Positions 1-11,534 of a stretch of DNA of 64,000 nt are shown in pieces; positions within the stretch are counted from its first letter, which is position 1, and the number at the start of each line of letters is the position of its first letter. This DNA comes from Struthidea cinerea (Eukaryota > Chordata > Aves > Passeriformes > Corcoracidae): the NCBI GenBank assembly GCA_013397865.1, contig VZTI01004088.1, positions 1,035,815-1,099,814 of the forward strand, written 5' to 3'. Position numbers and translations under genes: made by a program. Below the pieces are notes generated by a model that saw only the letters and a list, made by a program, of their open reading frames with translations, had not been told where the DNA came from and did no database searches.

Positions 1-430
1 GGGTGTCCGAGGTCGGGCGGGAGGCGCTCGGGAAGTCTCGATGCGCGGAGAACCGGCAGCCGCGGCGCTCCCACTTGTGCGAGTCTCCTTTCCCCCCGCC
101 CGGCCAGGCCGACCCCGGCTGAACCGCGGTGGACACCGAGGGCACCGACGAGCCCCAGGAGCCCACGGCTTAGCACAGCGGAGCCCTGCCTGTACCTCTC
201 CCGCAAGAGGAGCGGGGGAGGCATCTTTCAACACCTTCCCAGTGGGCAGGTAACTCCTGCCGAGGACGGGCGGATCTGCCGGCCCGGCGGCGCACACGAG
301 TCCGCCGGCCGGCGCCAGGCACCTGCCCCGCTGTGTGAGCGGGAGCCGGGCCGTGCGGGGGTGTGCGGGCAGCGACAGGCGCGGGATCCCGCACGGCGGC
401 TCTGCCGCTGGCTCCGGGCATCGTGAAACT
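1..430. promoter_or_regulatory. CpG island at the window edge
   Basis: The first 430 bases are very rich in G+C and in CpG dinucleotides (runs such as cgcggcgctccc and ccggcccggcggcgc). Composition drops abruptly to the A+T-rich background after about position 480. In vertebrates such islands usually mark a promoter and first exon. The island is cut by the window edge, so its full length and the direction of transcription are unknown. No convincing signal peptide, domain or conserved protein is seen in any frame; the open frames here are the kind expected in stop-poor GC-rich DNA. It could be the 5' end of a gene running rightward with a long first intron, or the promoter of a gene to the left. 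Confidence 0.7.
247..255 (+). other. Possible 5' splice donor in the CpG island
   Basis: The sequence CAG|GTAACT matches the vertebrate donor consensus at most positions, with the exon ending at 249. It would be the end of a noncoding or coding first exon if transcription runs rightward. A single donor-like match in GC-rich DNA is weak evidence. Confidence 0.2.
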
Positions 431-2352
431 ACGGCCACTGCTGAGGGTCGGTCTTCACGGTGTACAGTAAAGAACCGTGTTGCAGAAATCTGCAGTAACT
501 GACGACGGGGGGGAAAAAGTATTTCCTGAAGGAAATCTGCTTTAAAAGAAGGCTTGACTCAATTACGAAAAATGGTGCATTTTCCCTTCTGCTATCATAC
601 CCTGACATAACTAGTATTAACTTGAGTAAAAACCCCTTGCCATCAGTTGAATTAATTGAAAGGAACTAACTTGATTTAAAAATAAAGAAGTTGCCCAGTC
701 TAGACAGCACTAGTTGAACGTACAGTCTCCCGTATGTTACATGCCAGATCTCAAGTAGCTTCAGTGATTTGCAGCACAGAATTAAAGTATGGCTGTCTAC
801 CCGCAAAACAAATACATAGAATTGTTTCATAGCTGGTCCACAAAAATCAAACATTTTCCGCTCTGGGTAAACGAGGCTTGCAGATTTAGCATACTTTAAT
901 ATGAATTTTCCTTTTGCTATAGAAAATGTGTGCTGCAGAAATGTATAAACAATATCATTTAAGTCAGAAATACAGGTATCCTTCCCATTGCAGTCCTCCC
1001 TGGACACAGAAATTGTCATTAAGCCAGGAAGGAAAACATTTTAGCTGTTTTATTTAGAAAAGTTAGGACAGCTGCCTCAAGACCTTTCAGGAATTCTGCA
1101 TTATTTTCCAATGGATGGGTTACCTCCCTTAATCTCTTTAACACTCACAAAATTCACAGTTTTAGATAAGAGTGGCAACCACCTCATTCTCAAAGTGCAG
1201 GGATAAGAAGCATTTCATTGATTCTCTGGAACTAGAAATTCCTGTCATAACTAGCTAAGACTTCTTTTGCCCATAGCTTTCCCTCCCCTACCCAGTGAAC
1301 TGCTATTTCACATTCTTGCATATTTTCAGGAAGACACACCAGCAGCTGAATTGCAGAATGGGAAGAATACCTACCAGGCAGCAGAGTATCATCGTTACCC
1401 ACTGGCAATCCTGCCCTGTGACTCCACCAGCCCTAACACTCCCAACAGTCAGCAAGACCATTAGTTTACACAGTTCTTATCTCATGGCCGTCTGGTTTCA
1501 AACCCAAACTAAATTATCAAGTCATAACTCCACCCACCTGAATTTACTCCAAATGCTTCAGACGTTCTTCTGAGTGAATCAACATGCCTCTTTATTGGCA
1601 AGCAAGGAGATTTATTGCATTTATTATCACTTGTAAAAGTCAAGTGTCTTGAAAGACTACCAAGAAGAATTCAGCTAATGAGAAGTATTTCTGAAGTGAG
1701 AAGGGGGAAGCCTCATGAGATGCAGGGTAGTATGCAAAGAAAATTATACCCTGAATATATTATGTATGCATCCTATTCAGCCCAGTTCTGTTCAAAATCA
1801 GTGGCTACATTCCCCATTAATATTGGTGGAATATGATCAGTTTCAGAGTTTTCTGGTTTTTCCATGGCAGGTAGGAATTTCCCGAGAGTGCACACTAAAA
1901 AGCTTGCATTGAAGGGCCACTGTGAGACTGCTGTGCAGACAGAAAAGCCAGCACGATCAAGCACAGGGGCCAGCAGCAGGTGGCAGAGGTTAGGAGAGCA
2001 GGGGGACAGGCTGCCCGCTGGGTCGGAGGGCTGGCAGACCCTGCTTGGTGCCCCATGAGAGGCAGCAGTGCGGGGCAGCCTTTCGCTGACTCCCATTCGC
2101 CCCTGAGCTCAACAGCAACTGGAGCTGCTGACTTGCAGAGCACTGAAGTACCAGCAACAAGGTAAACACTACTATCTTGCCTCTTGGGAAGACTGATCCC
2201 AAACTTCTGACTCTTCGCTGGAGTATCTAATACAACTAATTTAAGAAAGGAGCAGACAGCCTCACACAGCACCATTGAAAGAACATTAACTGCTGGCTTA
2301 GAGACTACAGCAGCAGCAGAATAACTAATATATGGCCATCAAATAACTAAAT
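431..2352. other. Unique A+T-rich noncoding stretch
   Basis: No gene or recognisable repeat. The longest open frame is antisense at 666-1019 (117 codons). It shows no family motif and lies in ordinary A+T-rich sequence. A somewhat GC-richer segment lies at about 1890-2120. Confidence 0.55.
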
Positions 2353-2432
2353 ACTCACTGTAATCTCAGGCAAGCCACCGAATTTATTAGGGTGTTGATT
2401 TCCCCATTTCTGAGACAGCAATAATACTAATT
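2353..2432 (+). repeat. MIR-like SINE relic (3' half)
   Basis: The segment reads like a decayed MIR core/3' region: a 'ctcaggcaag' block, then 'ttgatttccccatttctgaga', then 'caataatact'. This is the order of the MIR 'cttgggcaag...cagtttccccatctg...ataatac' consensus as I recall it. The similarity is low, so this would be a very old copy. The tRNA-related head is not recognisable. Confidence 0.45.
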
Positions 2433-2818
2433 CAGTTAGCAAAAGATTTGCAACACTGACAGATGAAACTGTTTGTACATCAAGACCAAAGTACTTGCCG
2501 TACTGAAGGCTGATTAGAAGTTCCAACAGAGCAGAGCTGCACTTTAGCCTTGTGGGCTAATATACAACAGTCTAATCTTTCCACTCAGATTTCAGAATAC
2601 CAACTGCAGATGTTGCAGTATCTTATTTAATGAGGATTTCCAGCCATCTCCCTATACTCCTTTATCTGTTATCCTCCTCTGGATTGGAATCCCTGAAAAT
2701 TTCCCACAAGCCATCAAGCACACAAGCACAGCAAGGGTCATGGGCTCACAGGCTCATCTTCCTCCCTCAATCTCCATCTCTGCTGAGAACATCTTTCTTT
2801 GCTAGTATTATGACCATG
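2433..2818. other. Unique noncoding stretch before the first LTR
   Basis: No gene or repeat recognised. It ends at CCATG, the 5' flank of the LTR that follows. Confidence 0.5.
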
Positions 2819-3368
2819 TGTCATGGTTTAACCCCAGATAGCAACTAAATACCACAGTCACTTGCTCCCCCCGCCACACACACACAGTGAGGAGAGGAAT
2901 CAGAATAAAAAACAAAAAAACCACCACCCTTATTTCAGCTCATGGGTTAAGATAGGAATAGTTTCATAATTCAAACAAAATAAAAGATGATGATGATGAT
3001 TATAGTAATAATACGAGAGAGAAAGAGGAATAACACCCAAGAGGAACAAATAATGCACAATACATTTGCTCACCACTTGCCGACTGATGCCCTGATTGTC
3101 CTCTTGGCCAATTCCCCCACAGTTTATATACTGGGCATGATGCTCTATGGTATGGAATATCCCTTTAGCCAGTTCAGGTCCCCTGTCCTGGCCATGCTCT
3201 CTCCCAGCTTCTTGTGCACCTGCTCACTGCCAGAGCACAGGAAACTGAAAAGTCCTTGACTTAGGGCAAGCACTGCACAGCAACAACTAAAACATCAGTG
3301 TGATATCAACAGAATTCTTGTATTAAATCCAAAAATACAGCACCACTGTCCCAGTCAAAAGCAGGACT
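2819..3368 (+). mobile_element. Solo LTR of an avian endogenous retrovirus, copy 1
   Basis: It starts with TGTCATGGTTTAACCCC and shares long blocks with the copies at 6725 and 9057, for example 'aaactgaaaagtccttgac' and 'aagcactgcacagcaac'. A TATA-like tttatata lies at 3123-3130, and a trinucleotide-rich stretch occurs near 2985-3010. The 3' end (…gcaggac) is slightly degraded, and a block of about 25-30 bases present in the other copies ('accagctactag…') is missing. The flanks CCATG (2814-2818) and TCATG (3369-3373) match at 4 of 5 bases, consistent with a 5-bp target duplication as in ERVL-type elements. No internal viral genes, primer-binding site or polypurine tract adjoin it, so it is a solo LTR. 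Confidence 0.85.
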
Positions 3369-6300
3369 TCATGTCACATGACTTTGCTAAATACTTCTAC
3401 TTTCCGCCTTCTGGCCTCACCTGCCACACTTCAACAGTCCTGCACTATTTATCCTCACCTTTAAGCCCCTCTTCCTAACTTGGTCTCCAGTTACCATATC
3501 TTTATTGACTGGTGTCCTTGTCAATGTTTATTCTCTCTACATCAGAGTCAGATTTCTTCCCTGAAGTCTGCTGCAAGTTTGCCAGCAAAGCTTGCTTATT
3601 AGGATTCAGAATTTGACATGCAGCTGTATAAAAAACCCCTTCTAATTCTTAAGGGTCCTGATGTACTTTTCAAAGAGAGATGTGGACAGGGCTGCTGACA
3701 CTTGTGATCAGACCCTCAGTGTGGGACACAGCTCAGGCCCTGACACCTGTACACTGACCATCTCATTTTGTGTCAGTTCTTCCCCCATGCAGAATGACTG
3801 GTGTGTCCCCATCAGTCTTGATATTTCTAATCTGTTTTCTCTGAGGCAATGGATTTAATCTTGTACAGAGCTCAAGCACATTGGACACCTTCAAGAACTT
3901 ATAAAAACTAAATCATGAATACAGTATGTGTTTATTCATTTCCTCTTTCACAACTCCTGTTCCCAGCATTCTTCTCCTGAAATATCACCACTTCTTTATT
4001 TTTAACCACAGCAGACCAGCCTGGTTTTGTTTTTTGCACTATGCCTGCTTTTGGGGCAGAGAAACAGCCGTGTCTGAATTCCTGGAACAGTACCAGAACA
4101 GTCAAGAGTCTGTGCCCTGTACAGAAGTAACACACCTAACGGACTGACAAACAGTGCCCTGCTGCCCTGAAAGAGAGCAGCTCTGGCTTCGCAGCTGCTC
4201 CAAGTGCAGTTGTACCCTGCCTGCCGGTCCCACGGCTTTTGCAAGCATGCACTCACTCCCCTTTCTTCACCCACGGCAAGCACTAAGCTATAAGCTGCAT
4301 ATGCAATGAAGGCCCAGCTTACCCCATCTTACCAATAGATCTTTTGCTCATTCACTCGAGAAAAAGGAATCAGACTTACAAAGCATTTTCCCAACCTTGC
4401 ATTTAATTACTCTTCAAGTTCTCATTTTCCCCAGCAAGTGAAACCCAACGGAAACAGAACTGAATCTGTGGGAAAAGGAGCTCCGATACAAAGCTTTGCC
4501 AGAAGTGGGAGCAAACAAAACTATCTACGGCATTTCTGTTTCACAGGCTAAAATAAAATTAATTTGTCCCAATAAAATCCACAGTTTTTATTAAATAGCT
4601 CCTTTATAAATTAATGTATGCACATTTACGATATTATTGTAGTAACACTTGCAGCTTCTAGGAAAATGAGTACACTTAGTGCTAAAATTATATACAGCTG
4701 AGAAGCTACCAGCAATTGTGTTTCTGTACGTGAGCATGGTGGGAGGAGAGCATCATGCATGCTCATTTGTCCTACATGTATTTGTTAAAATAGGTCCATA
4801 TGAGAGATGCTTTCACAGTGTAATTACCCAACATACAAGGACCCCAAGCACAAACCTAGCTTATACTGGGAAAGGGAAGCTTCTGCCAGCGCAGCTTATT
4901 TTAGTAGCCTAGTCAGCGGAAAGCAAAATGTTTCTGGGATAAACCTATCTTTACTGGAGTCTTCTGCTATATTCATCTGAACTCACCTAACTCAATCAGT
5001 TGGTACATTAACTGTAAAACAAACCAGTATTTCTGGTGCAATTGCAGTGTTTAAAGAGGCTGAAAAATGAAAGAACTGTTTTCTGGAGTTCGGTGCTCAG
5101 ACTCTCCTATCTGTTATAAAGGTGTAATGCCACAAGATGTGGCCTGGCGTTATCTCAACATCAGTATTCACCACTTGGCAGATGAAAAACTTACAAGTAA
5201 TCAGCAGAACCAGGAATCAACTGTATTTTTGTTCTCAAAAGCAGCATGGAGGAAAAGCAGCAGCTAACACTGCAGACAAGTAAAGATCAGAAGTTTTGGG
5301 GAAAACTACAATGGAGAACCATGTTCTTTTTATAAAGCTCCCAAACTGCATTTCCAAGTGGAATTTCTAAAACTAAGACAAAATTATTTCAAGTCAACAT
5401 CTCAAATTCTGCCTCAGCTTTCCTGAATACAAATGGTCCATTTCATCAATAATTTTATGAATTTGTCCTTTATTTGTGTATCTATGCATGCAAAATTAAG
5501 TTGCAACAGGACCTCACTGGTAGTTAAGTCTGTGTTCACATCTCATCAACTGAAGTTCTCAGCAACTGACACTAAACATAGTTTACCATCACTACTGCTG
5601 TGAGCCAGAAGGCAATTATTCTCCTGTGACCATTTGCTTGTGCCAGGTGCATTTCCTAGCCACAACTACACTTGTGTGAGTACCAGCTTGATTTCCAGCT
5701 CTTTGCAGCACAGGATATTCCAAGGTCCTTTCCTCTCCTCAATACTTGGCTCTACTCTTCCTGTACGTTTCTTGAACACTGTTCCCGGACGAAATCCTGT
5801 CAAATGCAGATTCCCAGATTGTGACAATGCAGAGACAACTACGAGAGCCTGTATGAGGTGGTGCAGGGTGCTGTGCTGACCTACAGTTGTGTCTGCAAAG
5901 AGATGCTGAGAGGGTGCAGGTTGTGGGAAACACACAAAGTGCCACAAAATGAATAAGCATTTCTTCTATCCTTGGTGGCTTTTTAGTGCTACAGACCAGC
6001 CCACCAAAAGCACCAGGGAGTGAGGAGTGAAAAACAATGAAAAACTGCAGTGGAAGGACTAAAAAGAGTCAGTACCATCTGCAGAGAGGTTCTGTGTTGT
6101 CCTGTGCTCCCCTCCACAGCCACAAGTGAGGTGGCCTCCAAGGCTGAACCAGAGAGCAGCCATCAGGCAGAGCAGGTAAGCAAGATTTTGGGAGGAAGGA
6201 GGAAAGCTGGCACAGAAAAAAAGCGCAGCTAAAGTACCCACATCCCAGCAGAAACTTCTGTGGCCAGAGAACCACCCCACTGGTTGCTACATTCATGTCC

Positions 6301-6724
6301 TGAGGTGGATTTCCCTGCAAGCAGCTTTTGGCTTCTCTACGGTGACAAGAGTGTGTTATTATTACGGACTGACTTATTCACTGGGACATTAACTACCGCC
6401 AGGCCTTTTGGCACTGCCCCAGTCTTTCTGGCAACAGGTAACTTCAGTGAGCAGCTGCAGTGATCTGGGAGGTATGGTGCATCTGGTACCTCACAGACTT
6501 CTTGCAGGCAAATTTCACATTCCACAGGTTTCTCACAGGGATGCCACAAGGATGGGGTGGGCCTCAGCTGCCAAAGCACTATGAAATAATCTTGGGAATG
6601 TTATTCTCTTTAAATCTGCAGTCTAGCAAACGTTGATAGTTGAGCCCTTTTCTTAGGTTCAGCTAGTTCCAGCACAGTTCAGTACTTCCATAAGCATTTC
6701 AAGGACAAAAAAATGTTACGGCCA
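3369..6724. other. Unique noncoding DNA between LTR copies 1 and 2
   Basis: No gag-, pol- or env-like frame is present, and nothing like a tRNA primer-binding site follows copy 1 or a polypurine tract precedes copy 2. The two LTRs are therefore not the ends of one provirus. The sequence is A+T-rich with several overlapping short frames on both strands (for example 5634-5947 and 6050-6320) that show no family motif. Confidence 0.6.
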
Positions 6725-7307
6725 TGTTGTGGTTTAACCCCAGCCAGCAACTAGGTACCATGCACGTGCTCACTCACTCCTCCCACTGCCGGTGGGATGG
6801 GAAGGAGAATCGCAAAAAGGTAAAACCTGTGAGTTAAGAACAGCCTAATAAATGAAATAAAGTATAATATTACATTAATGATAGTAGTAAAAAGGGAGAT
6901 ATGAGAGAGGGAGAGAGAGAAATAAATCCCAAGATGGACACACAAATGATGGACAATGCAATTGCTCACCACCTGCTGAGCGATGCCCAGCCCATCCCCC
7001 TGCAGTGATCAGCCCTTCCCAGCCAACTCCCCCAGTTTATATACTGGGCATGATGCTCTTTGATATGGAATATCCCTTTGGCCAGTTGCAGTCAGCTGTC
7101 CTGGCTGTGCTCTCTCCCAGCTTCTTGTGCACCTGCTTGTTGGCAGAGCATGGGAAACTGAAAAGCCCTTGACTTAGGGTAAGCACTGCACAGCAACAAC
7201 TACACCAGCAGTGTGTTATCAATGTAATTCTCATAATAAATCCAAACCACAGCATTGTACCAGCTACTAGTAAGAAAATTAACTCCACCACAGCCAAAAT
7301 CAAGACA
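6725..7307 (+). mobile_element. Solo LTR of an avian endogenous retrovirus, copy 2
   Basis: It starts TGTTGTGGTTTAACCCC, two transitions from copy 1, and ends '…aatcaagaca', giving TG…CA termini. It is the longest copy, at about 583 bp. It carries a TATA-like tttatata at 7036-7043 and an AATAAA at 7235-7240. These could be the promoter and poly(A) signal of the LTR, but their use is inferred only. The flanks are GGCCA (6720-6724) and GGCTA (7308-7312), a 5-bp duplication with one mismatch. A GA-rich microsatellite (about 6902-6923) lies inside. The antisense open frame across it is incidental. Confidence 0.88.
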
Positions 7308-7432
7308 GGCTATAAGAAATTTTTTAAGAACATTTGAGGAGAAAAGTAATTTTTATTGCTGGTATGCAAGTAGAGGGTTTACTTATTCTACATCACCTGT
7401 CACATAATCTTCAATATTCTTTTCCACAACAA

Positions 7433-7433
<1 letters not shown>

Positions 7434-7508
<75 letters not shown>
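7434..7508 (+). repeat. Uninterrupted 75-base poly(A) tract
   Basis: 75 consecutive A residues, preceded by an acaac-rich lead-in and followed by caacatgaaaacaacac. It lies 126 bp beyond LTR copy 2. CR1 elements do not end in poly(A), and no AATAAA or ATTAAA is present in the 30 bases upstream, so it is not clearly the tail of a retrocopy. Homopolymer length is uncertain in any assembly. Confidence 0.95.
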
Positions 7509-7509
<1 letters not shown>

Positions 7510-9056
7510 AACATGAAAACAACACAATATCAAACCAAACATCACATGCAAGAAAAAAGAAATAAGCTATCCCTGGAAAAAGCCCTGCAGGTTATCGGAC
7601 CAGAGTTGGGGTTTCAGCAGCAGACAGACCAGTCGAGGCTGTGCCAGCACAAACCAGGCAGCCACCGAGCTGTCCTTTTGTCGTGCCTGTGAACAGAAGA
7701 CCCATGTAATGACAACCACAAAACTCACTTAAGCTCTGAAAAGGTGACTAATGAGCTCATTCATGCTGCCTATAAATTATTCACTACAACACTGAACCCA
7801 CTCAAGACAAATGGCAAAGCAAACTTTAAAGACAGGGAGCAGGAGCCTCCTGTGTTGTCAACTTCTGCCTGTAAAACTTTTTGCAATGCAACAGACACTT
7901 CACTTGCTTCTGTCCCCTTGTTAAAATCACTCAAATGTTTAGACCTTCTTTTTCACTCCCCCTAGCAGAGTTAAAGCAGCTGCAGATCCTACATATTTGT
8001 TTTGCCAGTGCCAAGTCTTTTTCTTGAGCAGTTCCAGGTAATCACAAAGCTTTAAATTACATTCTTCAGAAATTGAAGTCTGACATCAAAATGAAGGCCA
8101 GGTCTAAAGAAGTAAGAAGACAATAGCACATGCATGTTTAATGAGAAGCAGACCATCTCCAGAGCCTGCACTTATTGATACTTCTGTGAACATCTATAAT
8201 TTGTGCCAAAATGAAAAGAGAGGTCTTAAAAAAACAGTTTCATTTCTTAGGTGCTGGTCCAAAAAAGCTTCTGACATGTTTAGAAACAGTCCATTTGTAA
8301 GAATGCTTTTGTTATCCTGTTTAGTGTGAAACAAAAGGCAGGTAATGGTTGGATGTTAGCAGCACAAGTGGTGGAGTTTGCTGCTGCGGTGGCTGGAACA
8401 GGCATTTACTCTCTTCAAACAGTACTTTTTTTCATCAGATAAATTACTCACACCATTTATAAGTTAACTTTAGTAACTTGTTGCAGGTTGAACTAGCAAG
8501 ACAGAGTGAACTACAGAGTGACATTAAAGACAATGTCTTATATGATGTGTCTGATCTTCAGTGGGAAAACATTACTTGCACCTCTGGTTACACAATCAAC
8601 TCCAAAGGTCAGGAACAACTAGATAAAAGGGAAAGCCAGGAATTATATAGCTAAAGTCCAGTAGGGTATAAAGTAAGGTAAAGTGTGGGAGACATAAGGC
8701 AACATCAAGGTGATATTTAAACACAAGAAAAGAGAAATGGCTAACAAAGGAAGATTGCAAATGAAATAAGTATTGCAGATTTCACTAATCACTCTCTTTC
8801 TTCCAAATTGTCACTGTTGTAACTAAGCAGACTGAGAAATTCTGCACTACTTGAAGACAAAGACTTTACACCTACCAACAACTATGTGACTAGTCTTCAT
8901 TTATTTAAATCCACGATTCTGAAATTACCAGAGATGCACAGAAACCATGTTGCCCTGTTAGTACTGCTTTTCAAAATGGTGATTAGAAAAAAGCAAACAC
9001 AAGACAGCAATGGAGCAGTCTACACCACATAGCATGCACGTCGACTTAACAAAAGC
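7509..9056. other. Unique noncoding stretch
   Basis: A/C-rich at first (7509-7560), then ordinary A+T-rich sequence. No gene or repeat recognised. Confidence 0.55.
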
Positions 9057-9594
9057 TGTTGTGTTTTAACCCCAGCCAGCAGCTAAGTCCTACACAGCCA
9101 CCTGCTCACTGCTCCCAGCCCCAATTGGTATGGAAAGGAAAAGTGGAAAAAGGTAAAGCTCAAGATTTAAGCACGATTTAATGACTGAAATAAAGATAAA
9201 GATAATAATAATAACAACAATAATAATAACAGATGAACAAGTGATGCACAATACAATTGCTCACCACCTGCTGACTGATGCCCAGCCCGCACCCCTGCAG
9301 TGATCAGCCCCTGCCAGCCATCTCCCCCAATACTGAGCACGATGTTTGATGGCATGGAATATCCCTTTGGCCCGTTTGGGTCACCTGTCCTGGCTGTGCT
9401 CCCTTCCAGTTTATTTCTGGACCTGCTCACTGACAGCATGAGAAACTGAAAAGTCCTTGACTTAAGGTAAGCACTGCACAGCAACACTTAAAACGTCAGT
9501 GTATTATCAATATTACTCTCATATTAAATCCAAAACACAGACCTCTACCAGCTACTAGGAAGAAATTAACTCTATCCCAGCTGAAACCAGGACA
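9057..9594 (+). mobile_element. Solo LTR of an avian endogenous retrovirus, copy 3
   Basis: It starts TGTTGTGTTTTAACCCC and ends '…ctgaaaccaggaca', retaining the family's TG…CA ends. It is flanked by a perfect 5-bp direct repeat, AAAGC at 9052-9056 and 9595-9599, the clearest of the three target-site duplications. An ATA/AAC-rich stretch lies at about 9195-9230. The TATA-like box seen in copies 1 and 2 is lost here. No internal viral sequence adjoins it, so it is a solo LTR formed by recombination between the two ends of an old provirus. Confidence 0.9.
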
Positions 9595-11534
9595 AAAGCT
9601 CTCCACCTAGTGAGATCCCTATGCCTCCTGTAACCGAAGGGTGTTGGCAAAGGGCCACATTGAAACCACAGACCCCACTAACCTGCCTGGCAAGGGCCGT
9701 CCACCTCCCAGTTCCAGTGGTGGGAAACAGTGGCACTTCCTGCAGCCAGCTCCCCACACCCTGCTCTTCATTTCCCTAATGAGGCCCAGCAGTGATGTCA
9801 GTTTTGCCCAAGGCATGATTTGGTCTAAATAATAACAAACTACAGTTGGCTACATAATAGAGGAATGCCAGATCTGGGGGAGGATCAGCAAACAAACTGG
9901 CGGTACAGCTTTTAACTGCAACAAAGTCAACACTTGGCTACAAGTGTCAGTGAATCTCTTGACTGGTCAATGCAACTACTCTTGTTGAGAGTGCCCTGGA
10001 TGGCTTTGACCTAAGAGGTCACCTGGGAGTGTTCCTGAGATACCGGTCTCAGCAAACTCCTGCGAGACTCCCATGCCACGATAGGGCACACAGCCAGCAC
10101 CGGCTAATGCTGATCGCCACTGCAGCCAGCTGATGCCGCTGAAGCAAAGGCTGGGTACCAGGGCAAATGCAGCCCAATCCAAAGCCACTCCGTGGCTGTT
10201 AACTCTACTGGAAAACTGGTCCTGCTACTCCTCCTTCCTCTTAGCTCTCCAAACAACATAATCTCATAGCTCTCAAGACCCCAGTGTATGCCAATCAGTG
10301 GGGAACGCTGGGCTACTCTGTGACTTGGTCATATCATTACAACAAACTGTAGGTATTTCTTACCAGCAATCAGAAAATTCAGATGTTCACAAAGCAAAAA
10401 ACTCATAGATTCAACAAATAGGAAAAATTGTGGCACCTTTAAATTGCATAATGCTCACCTCCTTATAAAAGAAATTGCCTCTCTGCTCATCCATTACCAT
10501 GCACAGGTCCCAGTCCAAAAAGAGCCAAGATTTATATGCTCCAGTGATTACAAGGTAGTCACTTTGCCGAGTGAGAAAAATCTGTAAGTGCTGACCAGAT
10601 GAGGCCAGACAGTACACGTACCACCCTTACTTTTATGTATTTCTGTCCACTGTCACAACCTCTACAATACTGGAGAAGGCAAAACAAATGGGCTGAAACA
10701 AGCACTGCCATCAGTAACTTACTAACTACCTGTTCTTCTGCTACAGCTCTGGTCTTGCACGCTTCTTGTACACAGCCAGGGTTGACTCAGAATTCTCATA
10801 CACACACATCAGATTTAGGGTGCCAGACATGCTGCACTCACGTGTCAAGTGTGGGTCTGCAACTGGGCCCTTGGTGATACATGTATTTGTGTGTGTGAAT
10901 GCACACCACAGCAAGTGTGTGCTCAGCTCTGTTCAAGACTAGGTTTTTAGCTGTCAAGTACCCAAAGGGGGTCCTTACTGAAGTTAACGAGTTCCACTTG
11001 AGCAGTTTCTTCTCTCACAGTTCAGGCAGATGGAATAAGATCTTGAAATTGGCCAGGTGGAAATTTATGCCTGTGCTTACCTTACTGAGCAGGAAGTGTG
11101 ATGCTGGTGCCTGCAGAGTCCTTAGGGAGCTGGGCTGAAGCTGTCCTCAGGTACCTCGGTGCTCTGTGGCTCTGTGCACTATTTGATTGCATCCCTGGAT
11201 TTACGCCAGTGCTAATCAGCATCCACCCCTGCACCTTTATTTCTTCCTTACCTCCTTGTCACATAACTCCATTTAATGTTTACTGTAAGACTTGAAGAAG
11301 TCAGAGCAAAGCTCCTCTTGCCCATGTCCTGGTTCCAGCCATGTCCTAAAGAAGAACAGGGCAAATGCACAGAGATACTCTGCAGCATTCTCCTGTACTT
11401 CCAGAGACCTGCTGCTTAAAAGCTGAAGCTAAAGACGCAATCAGATGTTGCGGTATGCTGTAAACCCAAAGATATTTTTTTTTCTATCACCTTTCAGAAA
11501 GGTTCCTGTAAGCTTCAGCATCAACAACAGCCTG
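9595..11534. other. Unique noncoding stretch
   Basis: No gene recognised. The segment 9600-10260 is somewhat GC-richer, and short CA/TG runs occur near 10798-10808 and 10883-10895. Open frames here overlap on both strands and show no domains. Confidence 0.55.
10007..10021. promoter_or_regulatory. Everted nuclear-receptor half-site pair (ER3-like)
   Basis: TGACCTAAGAGGTCA consists of two perfect AGGTCA half-sites in everted orientation separated by three bases. AGGTCA is the standard half-site of non-steroid nuclear receptors. ER3 spacing is not the commonest arrangement, and a 12-base match can occur by chance, so function is only a possibility. Confidence 0.3.

Noticed and set aside
666..1019. 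117-codon antisense open frame next to the CpG island
   Set aside because: No recognisable domain; antisense relative to a rightward gene from the island; length within what chance allows in 64 kb.
2819..7307. LTR copies 1 and 2 as the ends of one provirus
   Set aside because: No viral genes in the 3.4 kb between them, no primer-binding site or polypurine tract, and each LTR has its own target duplication.
7434..7508. Poly(A) tail of a processed pseudogene
   Set aside because: No AATAAA or ATTAAA just upstream, no recognisable coding similarity before it, and no clear target-site duplication around it. Kept only as a homopolymer.
7334..7516. 60-codon frame ending in poly-lysine
   Set aside because: The lysines are just the A75 tract read in frame.
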